Shown: piece after piece, positions 32,548-42,294 of the stretch
Layout: each line of letters starts with the position of its first letter
How positions within the stretch are numbered: the stretch's first letter is position 1
Source of the DNA: Amoebophrya sp. A120
Lineage: Eukaryota; Sar; Dinophyceae; Syndiniales; Amoebophryaceae
DNA: 64,000 bases
Assembly (NCBI GenBank): GCA_905178155.1
Contig: CAJINV010000004.1
Location: 814,629-878,628, forward strand
Direction: 5' to 3'
Program-made: the position numbers and the translations under genes
Notes under the pieces: generated by a model
Told to the model about the DNA's origin: nothing
The model's database searches: none
Seen by the model: the letters and a program-made list of their open reading frames with translations, nothing else

Positions 32548-35500
32548 TCAGTTCCCGCCGTATCCCGGTTCGTGGAAGAACTTGCAGTTATCCCCCCGGA
32601 AGCAGCGACCGGCTCGGAAGTCCATGCAGGGTACGAAGTCATTATTTCCTCCGCCGCCACTGTAGTCGTCGAAACCACCCATGTTCATCTGTCTTCCACC
32701 ACCGCCGCCCATGAAATTCTGCTGCGATGGGGGTGGCGGTCCACCAGCACCGCCCGTAAAATTGTTCTGGTTTCCACCACCTCCCTTCCCTCCGCCACCC
32801 CTCCTGGGGCTGCGCTCGCGGTTACTCGTCCTGACGTTGCGCGCGTTGCCTGGGTCGTTGCTACGGTCCGGTGCACGGAACTCGTGCACAAAGCGGCAAT
32901 CCGGACGAAGACACTTGCCCAGCTGAAAATCACCGCAGAGTTCCTGATTTGTGTTTTATACGACCGGTAATATATATAAAGCAGGGGTTTGGTGGGGTCG
33001 CAGGGGTTATTTTTGTCTAGCGTCGGAAGAGCAGAACCGCGGGAGCCAAAGCCCTCCCGTCTGAGGCTGCGCGGTTTGGCCAATTTGGTACCCTACCCCG
33101 TTTCGCCTAATTTTATACCCTCACCCGATTCGCCTACTTTTGTACCCTACCCCGATTTGGCTAATTTTGTACCCTCCCCGAATTTTATACCCTAGACCGA
33201 TTTCCCTAATTTTGTACCCTTGCACGCCTTGGGCCGGTAGTTTCGCACCCTAACCCGATCAACGTAATTTTGCGCCTTCCCCCGATCTTCCCAATGTTGC
33301 ACCCTGCCACGGTTTGCCCAGTTGTGACCTCCCCTCGCCCGGTTTGCCTAAGTTTGCGCGCTGCCCCGATTCGCCTCACTGCGCGCCCTGCCTCGGCCCC
33401 CATGGTTTCATGGATGCGGAAACACGGAAACCGGGAATCACGGAAACCGGGAAACACGGAAACCGGGAATCACGGAAACCGGGAAACACGGAAACCGGGA
33501 AACACGGAAACCGGGAAACACGGAAACCGGGAAACACGGAANCCGGGAAACGCGGAAACCGGGAAACGCGGAAACCGGGAAACGCGGAAACCGGGAAACG
33601 CGGAAACCGGGAAACGCGGAAACCGGGAAACGCGGAAACCGGGAAACGCGGAAACCGGGAAACGCGGAAACCGGGAAACGCGGAAACCGGGAAACGCGGA
33701 AACCGGGAAACGCGGAAACCGGGAAACGCGGAAACCGGGAAACGCGGAAACCGGGAAACGCGGAAACCGGGAAACGCGGAAACCGGGAAACGCGGAAACC
33801 GGGAAACGCGGAAACCGGGAAACGCGGAAACCGGGAAACGCGGAAGCTAGCCGGGAAAGACGGAGGCCGGGAGGAGTCCGCCCGCCCCAGTGTTTTGTGC
33901 GTGTGGTCCATCCGCCCCAGTGATTTGCGCGCGTGGTCCATCCGCCTCAGTGTTTTGCGCGTGTAGTCCATCCGCCTCAGTGTTTCACGCGTGTGGTCCA
34001 TCCGCCTCAGTGTTTTGCGCGTGTGGTCCATCCGCCTCAGTGTTTTGCACGTGTGGTCCATCCGCCTCAGTAAAGGGAGTATCGCGCCCGAGATTCCGCG
34101 ACGGGCGACCTCGCGCCCTACCCGCCGCCCGGCTTGCGGCATTGGCAACAAAGCCGGCCCCGCGCCAGCGCCCGACAACACTGCACCCGGGGCGCTTTCA
34201 CACACTCACAGTCACCAAGGGCGGCGCCAAGGGTTTTGCGCGTCTGGTCCATCGGCCCCAGTGTTTTGCGCGTGTGGTCCATCCGCCTCAGTGTTTTGCG
34301 CGTGTGGCCCATCCGCCTCAGTAAAGGGAGTATCGCGCCCGAGATTCCGCGACGAGCGACCTCGTGCCCTACCCGCCGCCCGGCTTGCGGGCCGGCGGCA
34401 TTGGCAACAAGGCCGGCCCCACGCCAGCGCCCGACAGCACTGCACTCGAGGCGCCTTCACAGTCGCCAAGGGCGGCGCCAAGGGTTTTGCGCGTGTGGCC
34501 CATCCGCCCCAGTGTTTTGCGCGTGTGGTCCATCCGCCCCAGGGTTTTGCGCGTGTGGCCGATCCGCCCCAATGTTTTGCGCCTGTGGTCGATCCGCCTC
34601 AGTGTTTTTCGCGTGTGGTCCATCCGCCCCAGTGTTTTGCGAGTGAGGTCCGTCCGCCCCAGTGAAGGAAGTATCGCGCCCGAGATTCCGCGACGAGCGA
34701 CCTCGCGCCCTACCCGCCGCCCGGCTTGCGGGCGGGCCGGCATTGGCAACAAGGCCGGCCCCACGCCAGCGCGCCCGCGACAGCACTGCACCCGAGGCGC
34801 CCCCACAGTCGCCAAGGGCGGCGAAAAGGGTTTGCGCGTGTGGTCCATCCACCCAAGTGCTTTGCGCGCGTGGTCCATCCGCCCCAGTGTTTTGCGCGTG
34901 TGGTCCATCCGCCCCAGTGCTTTGCGCGCGTGGCCCATCCGCCCCAGTCAGTGCATTGCGAGCGAGGTCCGCCCGCCCCAGTGTTTTGCGCGTGAGGTCC
35001 GTCCGCCCCAGCGTTTTGCGAGTGAGGTCCGTCCGCCCCAGTAAAGGGAGCACCGCGCCCAAGATTCCGCGATGAGCGACCCCGCGCCCTACCCCGCGCG
35101 CCGTCGCCCCTCCTTCCCGTCCTCGCCTAGTTCTTCTCTTCCCCTCCCGCCCCTGCGACCGCACTATTTTTCCTAGAGATTCCTTCCCCCGAGCTAGTAT
35201 GTGAATGAATGATCTACCCAACTGACGGGGGTACCCAACTGACCAAATAATCAATGAAGTACACCTACACACCCAAAAATTGCATTGATGATAAACTGCT
35301 TTATTGCGTCCTCTGATGTGTGCTTCAAAAAACAAGTAGAACAAGAAGCAGCAGGCTGAGGTTCAGGTTGACGAAATCCAATACCTTTCGCATTTGCGGT
35401 CCCCCGGCGCCGCCACCGCCCCGTCGTTGTCGCGTCTGGCCGGCGGCGGCCCGTCTGCCGCGGATCCGGTTTGACGTGCCCTCGAATACATAGCCCGCAT

Positions 35501-37841
35501 TTTCCGCCTCTTCCCGGATCATGTGCAGGAATCGGCAGTCGAACCGCGCACACTTGCCCAACCGCCAGTCGGCGCAGAGCTCCGTAGGGCCGCTGTAGAC
35601 GTCTCCAGTATTGCCGTCGCGCAGCAGCAGGCTTGTGTCGTGCGAAAATTTGCACCGGCTGCCGCGGTCGCACCGGTTGTTCAAAAAGTCGTTGCAAATC
35701 TCGAGCGAAGTAGGATTGCGGTTACCGCCCATGTTGCTATTGCGATTATCATAATCGCCACCACGGCCGCCGCGACCTCGAGATCTGCGCCCACCGTCGT
35801 TCATCTGTGGTTTGAATTTTACGTTAGTTTTTCAGATCGTCGCTTGTTCAAGAACATTCTTGTTCGTGCATGCAACAAAAGCAGGGTTTCATCTGACAGA
35901 TCGTCGTGAAAAAGAGGCATATCCATATCATAACATAACATTTCCCAAGCTCGACGAGCATCAGCACCATGATGCAAAGAAACTAGAGCCCGCCGCTACA
36001 AGCAGTTTTTACCTGTCTTCCCCCGCCATTATTCGCTTCCAAGCTGCCGCTGAGGTCATGCGAAAATTTACAGTTGGCGCCCCTCATGCAGCGGTCCGCC
36101 TTGAACTCGCCGCAAATTTCCACGCCATTGCGATCTCTGGAGCGCTCGCGGTCCCGGCCAGAGAGCTGCCTTGATGTGTTGTTCGACATGCTCCGACCGT
36201 TCATGTTATTGCCTCCCCGAGGACCACCACCTCTTTGCGTTGGACCTCCACCCCGACCGCCCCGAGGACCGCCGCCGCCCATGTTATTGTTGCTGCGGCT
36301 GTCTTCGTAGTCGTCCTCGTCGCCGAACTGACTGTTCATGCTGTTATTCCTACTGGCGCTGTTGAAGGTGGGAAACAGGCGGTTGTTTGCGTCCTCGCAC
36401 ACGGGCGAATCATCTTCATCCCCCATGTGCATGTAATTGTCCTCGAAGGGGTTCTGCGTGTTATTGGACTTGATAGCATTTCCACCTCGTCCACCCCTAG
36501 CTCCGCCCCGGTTATTGTTGTCATTACCTCTATTGTTGCCACCAGGAGCACAACCTCGTGGTGGCAGGCGTTGTAGGTTGTTTCTTTCAGCTGCACCTCC
36601 CGTCTTCGACGTGTTCGTCATTCTGTTCTGATTTCGGTTCTCGCTCATATCGTCAACACTATCCATCATCATACCGGGTACGTTTTTCATTCCCGGCGGC
36701 GGGACGTAATCTTTGCCGAGCAGTTGCTTCTTCAGGATTTCGAACATCGGGTGGCTCAAACTTGGGTGGTACTTGTTGCAGTCCATGCCCTCGGAGCAGT
36801 GGACGCCGCTCTTGTCGGCGTCCTCCATCGGGTTGCGAATCCACTCCGCGCAAACCTCCACGTGCAACTCTGCCAGGGTGTTGTGGTTTTCGGGGTGCGC
36901 GCCGTCGCATTCCTCCTGGTCCTTTATGGATGTGTCAGAGTTGAAATCGACAAAGTTGAAATAATTTGTCATGCATAAAATGGATGCCAGGTGGAACCCA
37001 GTTTCCAAGTGGCGCATGACAAATTTCGGCGGTCCCTAAATCCAGGCTGTCACGCTGTTTAGGCAAAGAAGGGCGATTTTCTCATGCTACTTTAGCAGCT
37101 CGAGCTGTAACCCCAAACAGGCTCACAATCGGCCTCACTTGCCTGCTCTGCAACACACGCGCCTCGGGTCATGCATCTTATGCATTACAGATTATTTCAA
37201 CTTTGACGATTTCAAACCTGACGCTTCCATATCCTTGAAGCAGTTGTTATTCAGGTAGTCGTATCCTGTGCAAAAGTATCGTACTCGTATTGCGATCATG
37301 CATTACAAATTTTTTTCTCAAGGTAAATCCGCATTACAAATTTTATTTCTCATGCTGAGGAAATTTGTAATGCATTTATACGAGTACGATTCTTTTGCAG
37401 TTCACAAGTCGCTGCAAACCGGAACGGTTTTGTCCTTGGTATTGGGGTCTATGTTCCAGCAGGCGGGTGGGTGGAAATACCTGGGTTTAGGGAAGATGGA
37501 GGTGCAACAACAGCATGAGAGCAACGCCGTAAATCATGCACTCACGCATTTTCTACAATTTGAATTTCAATTTCCAATTTCTATTTCTCCCGCTTGTATG
37601 ATAACTCAAGAAGAACGGTAGAAAGCAAAAGTATTGCACTTGTGGTTGTGTTCTTGAGAACAAATTATCGCTACTTGCATTCCACCCGGTCGCACTTCCC
37701 CTTCAGAAAGTCGGCGCAAAGGGGGACCTTCCCGCGGTGTTTTCGCACATTCACCGGGTCGTCCACGTGGGCAAAGCGGCAGTCGCGCAAGTTGCACTCC
37801 CCCCGCTCAAATTTGCGGCACATTTGAAGCATGAGCACCAT
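32548..37841 (-). CDS. CCCH zinc-finger RNA-binding protein, six exons
   Basis: Exons are 37841-37675, 37480-37407, 37256-37232, 36919-36013, 35804-35385 and 32943-32548, giving 662 residues. Nine CCCH fingers are visible, mostly C-x7-C-x4/6-C-x3-H. Examples are CRKFERGECNLRDCRFAH (8-25), CADFLKGKCDRVECKYFH (42-59, completed by splicing exon 1 to 2) and CSDYLNNNCFKDQEECDGAH (78-97, completed by excising two introners). Others are CGEFKADRCMRGANCKFSH, CNDFLNNRCDRGSRCKFSH, CADWRLGKCARFDCRFLH, CGDFQLGKCLRPDCRFVH and CMDFRAGRCFRGDNCKFFH; the fourth (CAEWIRNP...) has a long first spacing. Linkers are Asn/Arg/Gly-rich (RGG type). Introns 1, 4 and 5 are GT-AG; introns 2 and 3 are introners. Intron 5 (32944-35384, 2441 bp) holds three tandem arrays. 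Such proteins bind RNA and regulate mRNA processing or stability; the target is unknown. The recovery of intact fingers at three junctions strongly supports the exon model. Confidence 0.88.
33078..33400. repeat. Degenerate array A in CCCH intron (about 28-30-bp unit)
   Basis: Units resemble TTTTGTACCCTACCCCGATT followed by CGCCTAA. Roughly ten diverged copies are present. The GTACCCT motif echoes the array at 5933-6075. It lies inside intron 5 of the CCCH gene. Confidence 0.75.
33412..33862. repeat. 16-bp tandem array B in CCCH intron
   Basis: The unit is CGGAAACCGGGAAACG, with CGGAAACCGGGAAACA or GGAATCA variants in the first third and a uniform later part (about 27 copies). One base at 33542 is N, so the array was probably hard to assemble and its copy number may be wrong. 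All six frames stay open because of the repeat, so no protein is called. Confidence 0.9.
33880..35045. repeat. 30-bp tandem units in a higher-order repeat, array C
   Basis: The basic unit is GTGTTTTGCGCGTGTGGTCC followed by ATCCGCCTCA, repeated in blocks. The blocks alternate with a longer spacer that starts AAAGGGAGTATCGCGCCCGA, includes GCCCTACCCGCCGCCCGGCT and ends near CACAGTCGCCAAGGGCGGCG. Three to four such higher-order units of varying length are seen. Because 30 is a multiple of three the frames appear as ten-residue repeats on both strands; this is intronic. Confidence 0.85.
36925..37231. mobile_element. Introner element (TATGGA family) in CCCH gene
   Basis: The ends are TATGGATGTGTCAGAGTTGA and (inverted) TATGGAAGCGTCAGGTTTGA, each continuing AATCG(A/T)CAAAGTTGAAATAAT. 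The coding-strand TSD is AAGGA (36920-36924 and 37232-37236). It splits zinc finger 3 between Lys and Asp; excision restores C-x7-C-x6-C-x3-H. The ends and orientation match the copy at 46286-46593, but the interiors differ a lot. Confidence 0.93.
37262..37406. mobile_element. Introner element (TATCCTGTGCAAAAG family) in CCCH gene
   Basis: The ends are TATCCTGTGCAAAAGTATCG and (inverted) TGTGAACTGCAAAAGAATCG, then TACTCGTAT. The coding-strand TSD is CGACT (37257-37261 and 37407-37411). It splits zinc finger 3 after CSD. It is 145 bases long. The interior is the reverse complement of the copy at 47143-47290 with a few changes, so the two were inserted in opposite orientation. Confidence 0.93.
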
Positions 37842-39392
37842 TTTGCGTGAAGATGTCGTGTGGCTTTGGCAGGAGTGATAAGTTTTGTTTGCGCAAAGCC
37901 AAAAGTAGAAGCAAAAGAACAAGAAAGAGCTTTGCGTCGTGTTATTTTACTTTCAAAAAAAAACGGCACCGCGTGGCCCAAGGAAACAAAAGCGCAAGCT
38001 CTGGTCGACTACAGTGAGCTCGCTTGATTTCCTTTCTTCATCTTCCTAATTTTCGCGCTTTTTCATTGAATTCACAATCCAGTCGCAATGGCTTCTCGCA
38101 CTGTGAAAATTATCCAGACGATGATGAATGTTGCTGGCGAGTATGCTGCTCTTGCTTTCGAGGATGGAGCGAGCAATAGTTGTATTGCAAGGGCAATGGC
38201 AGGGCCGACGATAAAATTTAAACGCCAGTCCTCCTCAGGATTTTTGCAATGTTGACGAGAGGAAAAAGTATGGCGCGAGGCAAATAATGATACGGCTGTG
38301 ATTTCTCTTCCCTGAACGTCGCTCGACGTGAAAAGGATCGAAAATTAGAATCACGAAGCTCTAGGCGCTGCATAGATTGGGATTGCTGAGGATCCTTCTT
38401 GAAGAGCGCGTTTCTTTCATACGATGACGATGTGTTTACGTTTAGGTTTACTAGAGAAGGCGTTCTCGAGCTAAAAAGAAAGTAGATCTTGAGCCGGGCA
38501 ATTGATGATGTTCTTCGCTTGCATAGATCCTGGGGCTTTGGCCTACGTGGTTTTGTATTCTTGCAATATGATGAATCGTTTAGGCTTGCAAGCACTTTGC
38601 AGAGTGTTGATTCTTCTGCTGAATCTACTACCAGTACATGTTCATGGCGTTGTACTACTTGCGCAATCTGTCTGGTAGAAAATCAACCGAGCGGCGCGCG
38701 GGCAAAAAGGCAGTCAGTCAACGTCTCGCGCTTTTTTCTTTTTGTGTAACTCGTCTGGGCAGGTGTGAGCTCTCGCAAAATTTTGTATCCGAGGCTGAGG
38801 CACCAGCAGCACTTACTCGCAAGATGAACGCGCAGATTTTCTTTTCTGTCACTACTTTTTGTTTTTTAGTGCGGCGCTTAGTGTTTATGTTTTGTTGCTC
38901 GCTGGAGTCCCAGATAGGGCTAGACACTAGCACGAGCGCGCTCTGTTTCGCTTTGGCGCATGAAGTAGATGCAGCTGTTGTAAAAAAATGGACAGACTGC
39001 GGCTCGCACAACTTGATTGCAGGACTTCGATAGATGGAACACACGTAAGTTTGAAGATAACAAGTGATTCAGACGACCGGAGCGGGCCGTAGTTTTCAAA
39101 ATTCATGTCGCTCGTGCAGCTGGCAATTTCATTTCTTTCTATTCTTTGCTGACAGACTGCACATTCGCTTCTCCACAAAAGCTGCGATGCAAGAAGCTAC
39201 AATCATGGGACTCCTGTGCAATAAAGTTTTTATCAATACATCAACCGAAGATCGCAGAAGTAGCACATGATCTTGCAGCATCTATGGTGGAAAAGAAGGT
39301 AGTTCGCAAAAGTTGAAAACAGCAGGTCAATCCATGTCTAACACCGTCTTGTACCCTTTCATCCGTGTCATGGAACAAGATGAAGCACTTAT
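37842..39392. other. Stretch without a supported gene; one small plus-strand ORF
   Basis: A 55-codon plus-strand frame at 38088-38255 starts in a fair context (CGCAATGGC), reads MASRTVKIIQTMMNVAGEYA and contains no known motif. It might be the first exon of a divergent gene, but no second exon was identified. Elsewhere only short frames are seen. The left part is the promoter side of the CCCH gene. Confidence 0.3.
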
Positions 39393-41417
39393 TCACTCCA
39401 CCGGCCCGCCCTTGATGTTCATTGGCGGGGAGAACTGTGCTGCTCCGACACTGAAGGCCGCTCCCCCTCCAGCAGAGTAGGAGCTCTGTGCACCGGCACT
39501 GCCAGCTGTCATGCTCCCGCCTATAATCACGCTCGCCGTGGTCGACACAGTACTGCTGGTGATCGTCGTCAGCTCGCTCTCGTCATCATTCGCTTGATCC
39601 TTCTCCGGGCTCTCGAGGTCGAAATCCACAGCATGCTGTACAGCTGGAGGTATCATGCTGCTACCGTGCACTAAATTCGTTCCGAATTTCACCTCCAAAT
39701 ACCACCGAACAGCAAGCGCCAGCCCGTTCGCGACCGTCCCGCAGAAGTTCTGAATCAGCACGGGTTTTTGGTTGATCAGCACGCCCTGAATCGTCCAGAC
39801 GAAGGCACAGGAAAAGGAGAACAAATTCATGACGAAGCTGCCCATCACCTGCGGGTTCCCCGTCTCCAGAGCCTGCTGAATCACAAACAGAGGGCTGGTT
39901 AGAAGTAGTAGCCCAATCAAACAGGCGAGGTACCCGATAGTGTCGTGTGCGACGTTGCTTTGTGGATTTTTGCTTCCACTTGAAGAAGCTTCAGAGGATG
40001 ATGAAGTTGTAGCTCCTCGTCCTGCTGCTCCATTTGCTATTTCCATAGTGTTCTGCTCGAAAACAAACGCCATCCAATGCAGCACGACGCCGATCACCGC
40101 GATCAGGATCACGAGATTCATCTGCAAGCGGTATTGCTGCTTAAATAAAGACACCGTCGGAGAATTACTGGCAGCACTGCCCAGAAACTTCGGGTAGAGA
40201 TACAAATAGACCACGCCCAAAACCAGGCCGACAACGTTTGGAATCAGCACCACCGGCTGCGCGTCCTTGCTTAGATGTAACCCGAACAGCAGCCACAGAA
40301 AGCACTGGGTGGTTTGTGACGTCAGCGGGAGTGGTGGGAGGGAGAACGAGGCTCCAGCACTTCCACCGACACCACCCGCATTCGCACTGTTCCGATCGGC
40401 TTGTTTCCACGCGGGGTAGAAGACGGAAACCCCGGGGCTGAGAAACATAAAAAAGGGCAGGAACATGCAGAGGGAATCCAGGAGGAGGCGCGCGAAGGAA
40501 GAGGTCGCGGTCGTGGGTGCAGCATTCGCCGAATTTTCTTCTAGTTCCGCGATCTGGGGGTTGGAGGTTTTTGCATCTTCACCACCCGGACCGGAGGAAA
40601 ATTCCAACGTGGGCTCGTCCGGGTCGGACAACCGTCTACTTCCACTGGCAGTGGTAGCTGCTGAGCCGGTCGCACTTTGTGTTGTAGTACCATAAAAATC
40701 GCGTCCCTGCTCCAAATCCTGCAAGTTTTGCAAAACATTCGCCATGTCGTTCCGCAACGTGCTCGGCGTCAGCAGGTGTGCCGCGGAAAGCCAGCGTTTG
40801 TTGGAAAGCGACAGCGCCAAGGTGGTGGAGCTGGATTGTGCAGAACTCGTGCGCCGTTTTTGTAGTGATGACGACACTGCTGAAGAGTCCTCGTGCGTTG
40901 AGCTGTGTAAAGATGATGCAAAGGTAGACTTCGTCGTCCTGGCCATCAAATTGTGCAACCTAAGATGACCCCCGTGCTGCGCTTCTGCGTCGTGTCGTGC
41001 CATCATCGTTGCCGCGTGCCGTTTATTTCCCGCTGCAGCAGTCAGAGTCTTCTCCATTTCTGATTGCCTGTTTTGCATTTCTTCATCCGCTTCATCATCC
41101 TGTTGATGTTGTGCAGCTAGACGAGAAGATGATGCTCCTCCCACGGACGACGACTTACTCGCAGTGTTACGCTCGTCCAAGAGAACCGCAAGACCACCCT
41201 TCGCTTTGTTCTTGGAGCTGGCTATGGGTATGGCTTCGCTTGTTTTCGTGCCAACTACGTAATTACCCGTCGCTTCGCCCTCGTTTGACGTGGTTGTGGT
41301 CGTCTCAGGGACTGAGGGCAAGGTGCGCCCGACAGCTGAGGCTGCGAAGAACGACCCGAGAGCAATGAGGGACAGCAGAAGCTGCAAAAGCGCTGGCCAT
41401 TTTCTTCGCTTCCGCAT
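39393..41417 (-). CDS. SWEET-like sugar transporter (MtN3/saliva) with long N-terminal extension
   Basis: A single exon of 674 codons with an ATG at 41417. An N-terminal hydrophobic signal or anchor (LLQLLLSLIALGSFFAASA) precedes about 280 residues of Ser/Thr/Gln-rich sequence. From about residue 309 seven membrane segments appear in the 3-1-3 pattern of eukaryotic SWEETs. Helix 1 has LSPGVSVFYPAW. Then come PLPLTSQTTQCFLWLLFGL and VVLIPNVVGLVLGVVYLYLY, a linker helix, SPLFVIQQALETGNPQVM, SFVMNLFSFSCAFVWTIQG and VLIQNFCGTVANGLALAVRW. The Asn of each half (IPN, IQN) and the proline of each first helix are kept, as expected for the sugar pathway. SWEETs are facilitative sugar uniporters of plasma or vacuolar membranes. 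The extension is unusual for the family. The C-terminal tail is Ser/Gly-rich. Confidence 0.85.
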   Translation of the reverse strand: MRKRRKWPALLQLLLSLIALGSFFAASAVGRTLPSVPETTTTTSNEGEATGNYVVGTKTSEAIPIASSKNKAKGGLAVLLDERNTASKSSSVGGASSSRLAAQHQQDDEADEEMQNRQSEMEKTLTAAAGNKRHAATMMARHDAEAQHGGHLRLHNLMARTTKSTFASSLHSSTHEDSSAVSSSLQKRRTSSAQSSSTTLALSLSNKRWLSAAHLLTPSTLRNDMANVLQNLQDLEQGRDFYGTTTQSATGSAATTASGSRRLSDPDEPTLEFSSGPGGEDAKTSNPQIAELEENSANAAPTTATSSFARLLLDSLCMFLPFFMFLSPGVSVFYPAWKQADRNSANAGGVGGSAGASFSLPPLPLTSQTTQCFLWLLFGLHLSKDAQPVVLIPNVVGLVLGVVYLYLYPKFLGSAASNSPTVSLFKQQYRLQMNLVILIAVIGVVLHWMAFVFEQNTMEIANGAAGRGATTSSSSEASSSGSKNPQSNVAHDTIGYLACLIGLLLLTSPLFVIQQALETGNPQVMGSFVMNLFSFSCAFVWTIQGVLINQKPVLIQNFCGTVANGLALAVRWYLEVKFGTNLVHGSSMIPPAVQHAVDFDLESPEKDQANDDESELTTITSSTVSTTASVIIGGSMTAGSAGAQSSYSAGGGAAFSVGAAQFSPPMNIKGGPVE

Positions 41418-42294
41418 TGTCGTGTACAGAAAGTTAAAGTAGAATCAGAATGATCCTAATTGAGTGTCAGCAGGAGTGAAAGAGTGTCAGCAGGAGTGAA
41501 AGTAGTCACTCCTGCTGAAAATAGCAATCCGAATCCCGTTGATCCTAAGAAGAACTTCCTAAATTCGTTAATACCTTGCATCTTCATGATCATGCTGCAG
41601 TCGCGCGCTACTTTCCGGTATTACACAGGGCGACGCAATCAATTCCATATCGCTCAAAAGAAACATGAGATGAAGCGGAAAACTTCTACACTCAAGTACG
41701 ATTTGCGACTTTCGACATACATAGAAGATAACAACTACGAAGTGAGTTTAGTACCTGTACCATCCTCGGCAACAGATGTTTCCGCTGCCGCGCTGCAAAG
41801 ACCTGTAGAAAAAACACTGCAGCACACGCACACGGGCGGAGACGGAACTCAACAAATTACAAGCCCACGCCGGCACGCGAAAACTTTTTTTGGCACCAAG
41901 CACACTTCTGCTTGATGACGTTGAAAAACTTTTACAAGTAGAAGAACTTCGTTTGGAAAATTTTTGCTCCACCCCCAAGCCAAGAACTTGTCCGAGATTT
42001 TTGAGCATTGAAATTCAATTCAAGCCGCAGTACAAAAATGTGTAGTGCCGCATCAACTACGTACGTGGTCGTGGTCGGAAGATTTTAAGTAAAAGTAAAT
42101 TCAGAAATACGTCGCCTTTGAAAAAATCTAAAGCCAAGGAAAGTTGTCATTTGTGAAAGAAAGCACGAAATACTAGTGACGTCCTCAGACTTTTCCACTG
42201 AGCCGCCGCAACGCTGGTGAAGTCCGGCTCCAGTTCCAATTGCAAGAAATCGTGATGAAACTACAAAACTATCGAAAAACGGAAACACATTTTA
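41418..42294. other. Intergenic stretch with short repeat
   Basis: At 41462-41520 a 20-bp unit (GAGTGTCAGCAGGAGTGAAA) is duplicated in tandem and followed by a partial inverted copy (CACTCCTGCTGA), able to form a hairpin. A plus-strand frame at 41460-41915 has no ATG at its start and no family. The rest is the 3' flank of the exchanger gene. Confidence 0.45.

Noticed and set aside
33270-35044. Long plus- and minus-strand open frames with 10- or 16-residue repeats (CGPSASVFCA, KPGNAETGKRGNRETR types)
   Set aside because: They come from tandem arrays whose periods keep several phases open on both strands, and the region is inside a GT-AG intron that joins two CCCH exons in frame.
41460-41915. 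Plus-strand 151-codon frame
   Set aside because: It starts with TTG inside a small direct repeat, has no family, and lies in the 3' flank of the exchanger gene.
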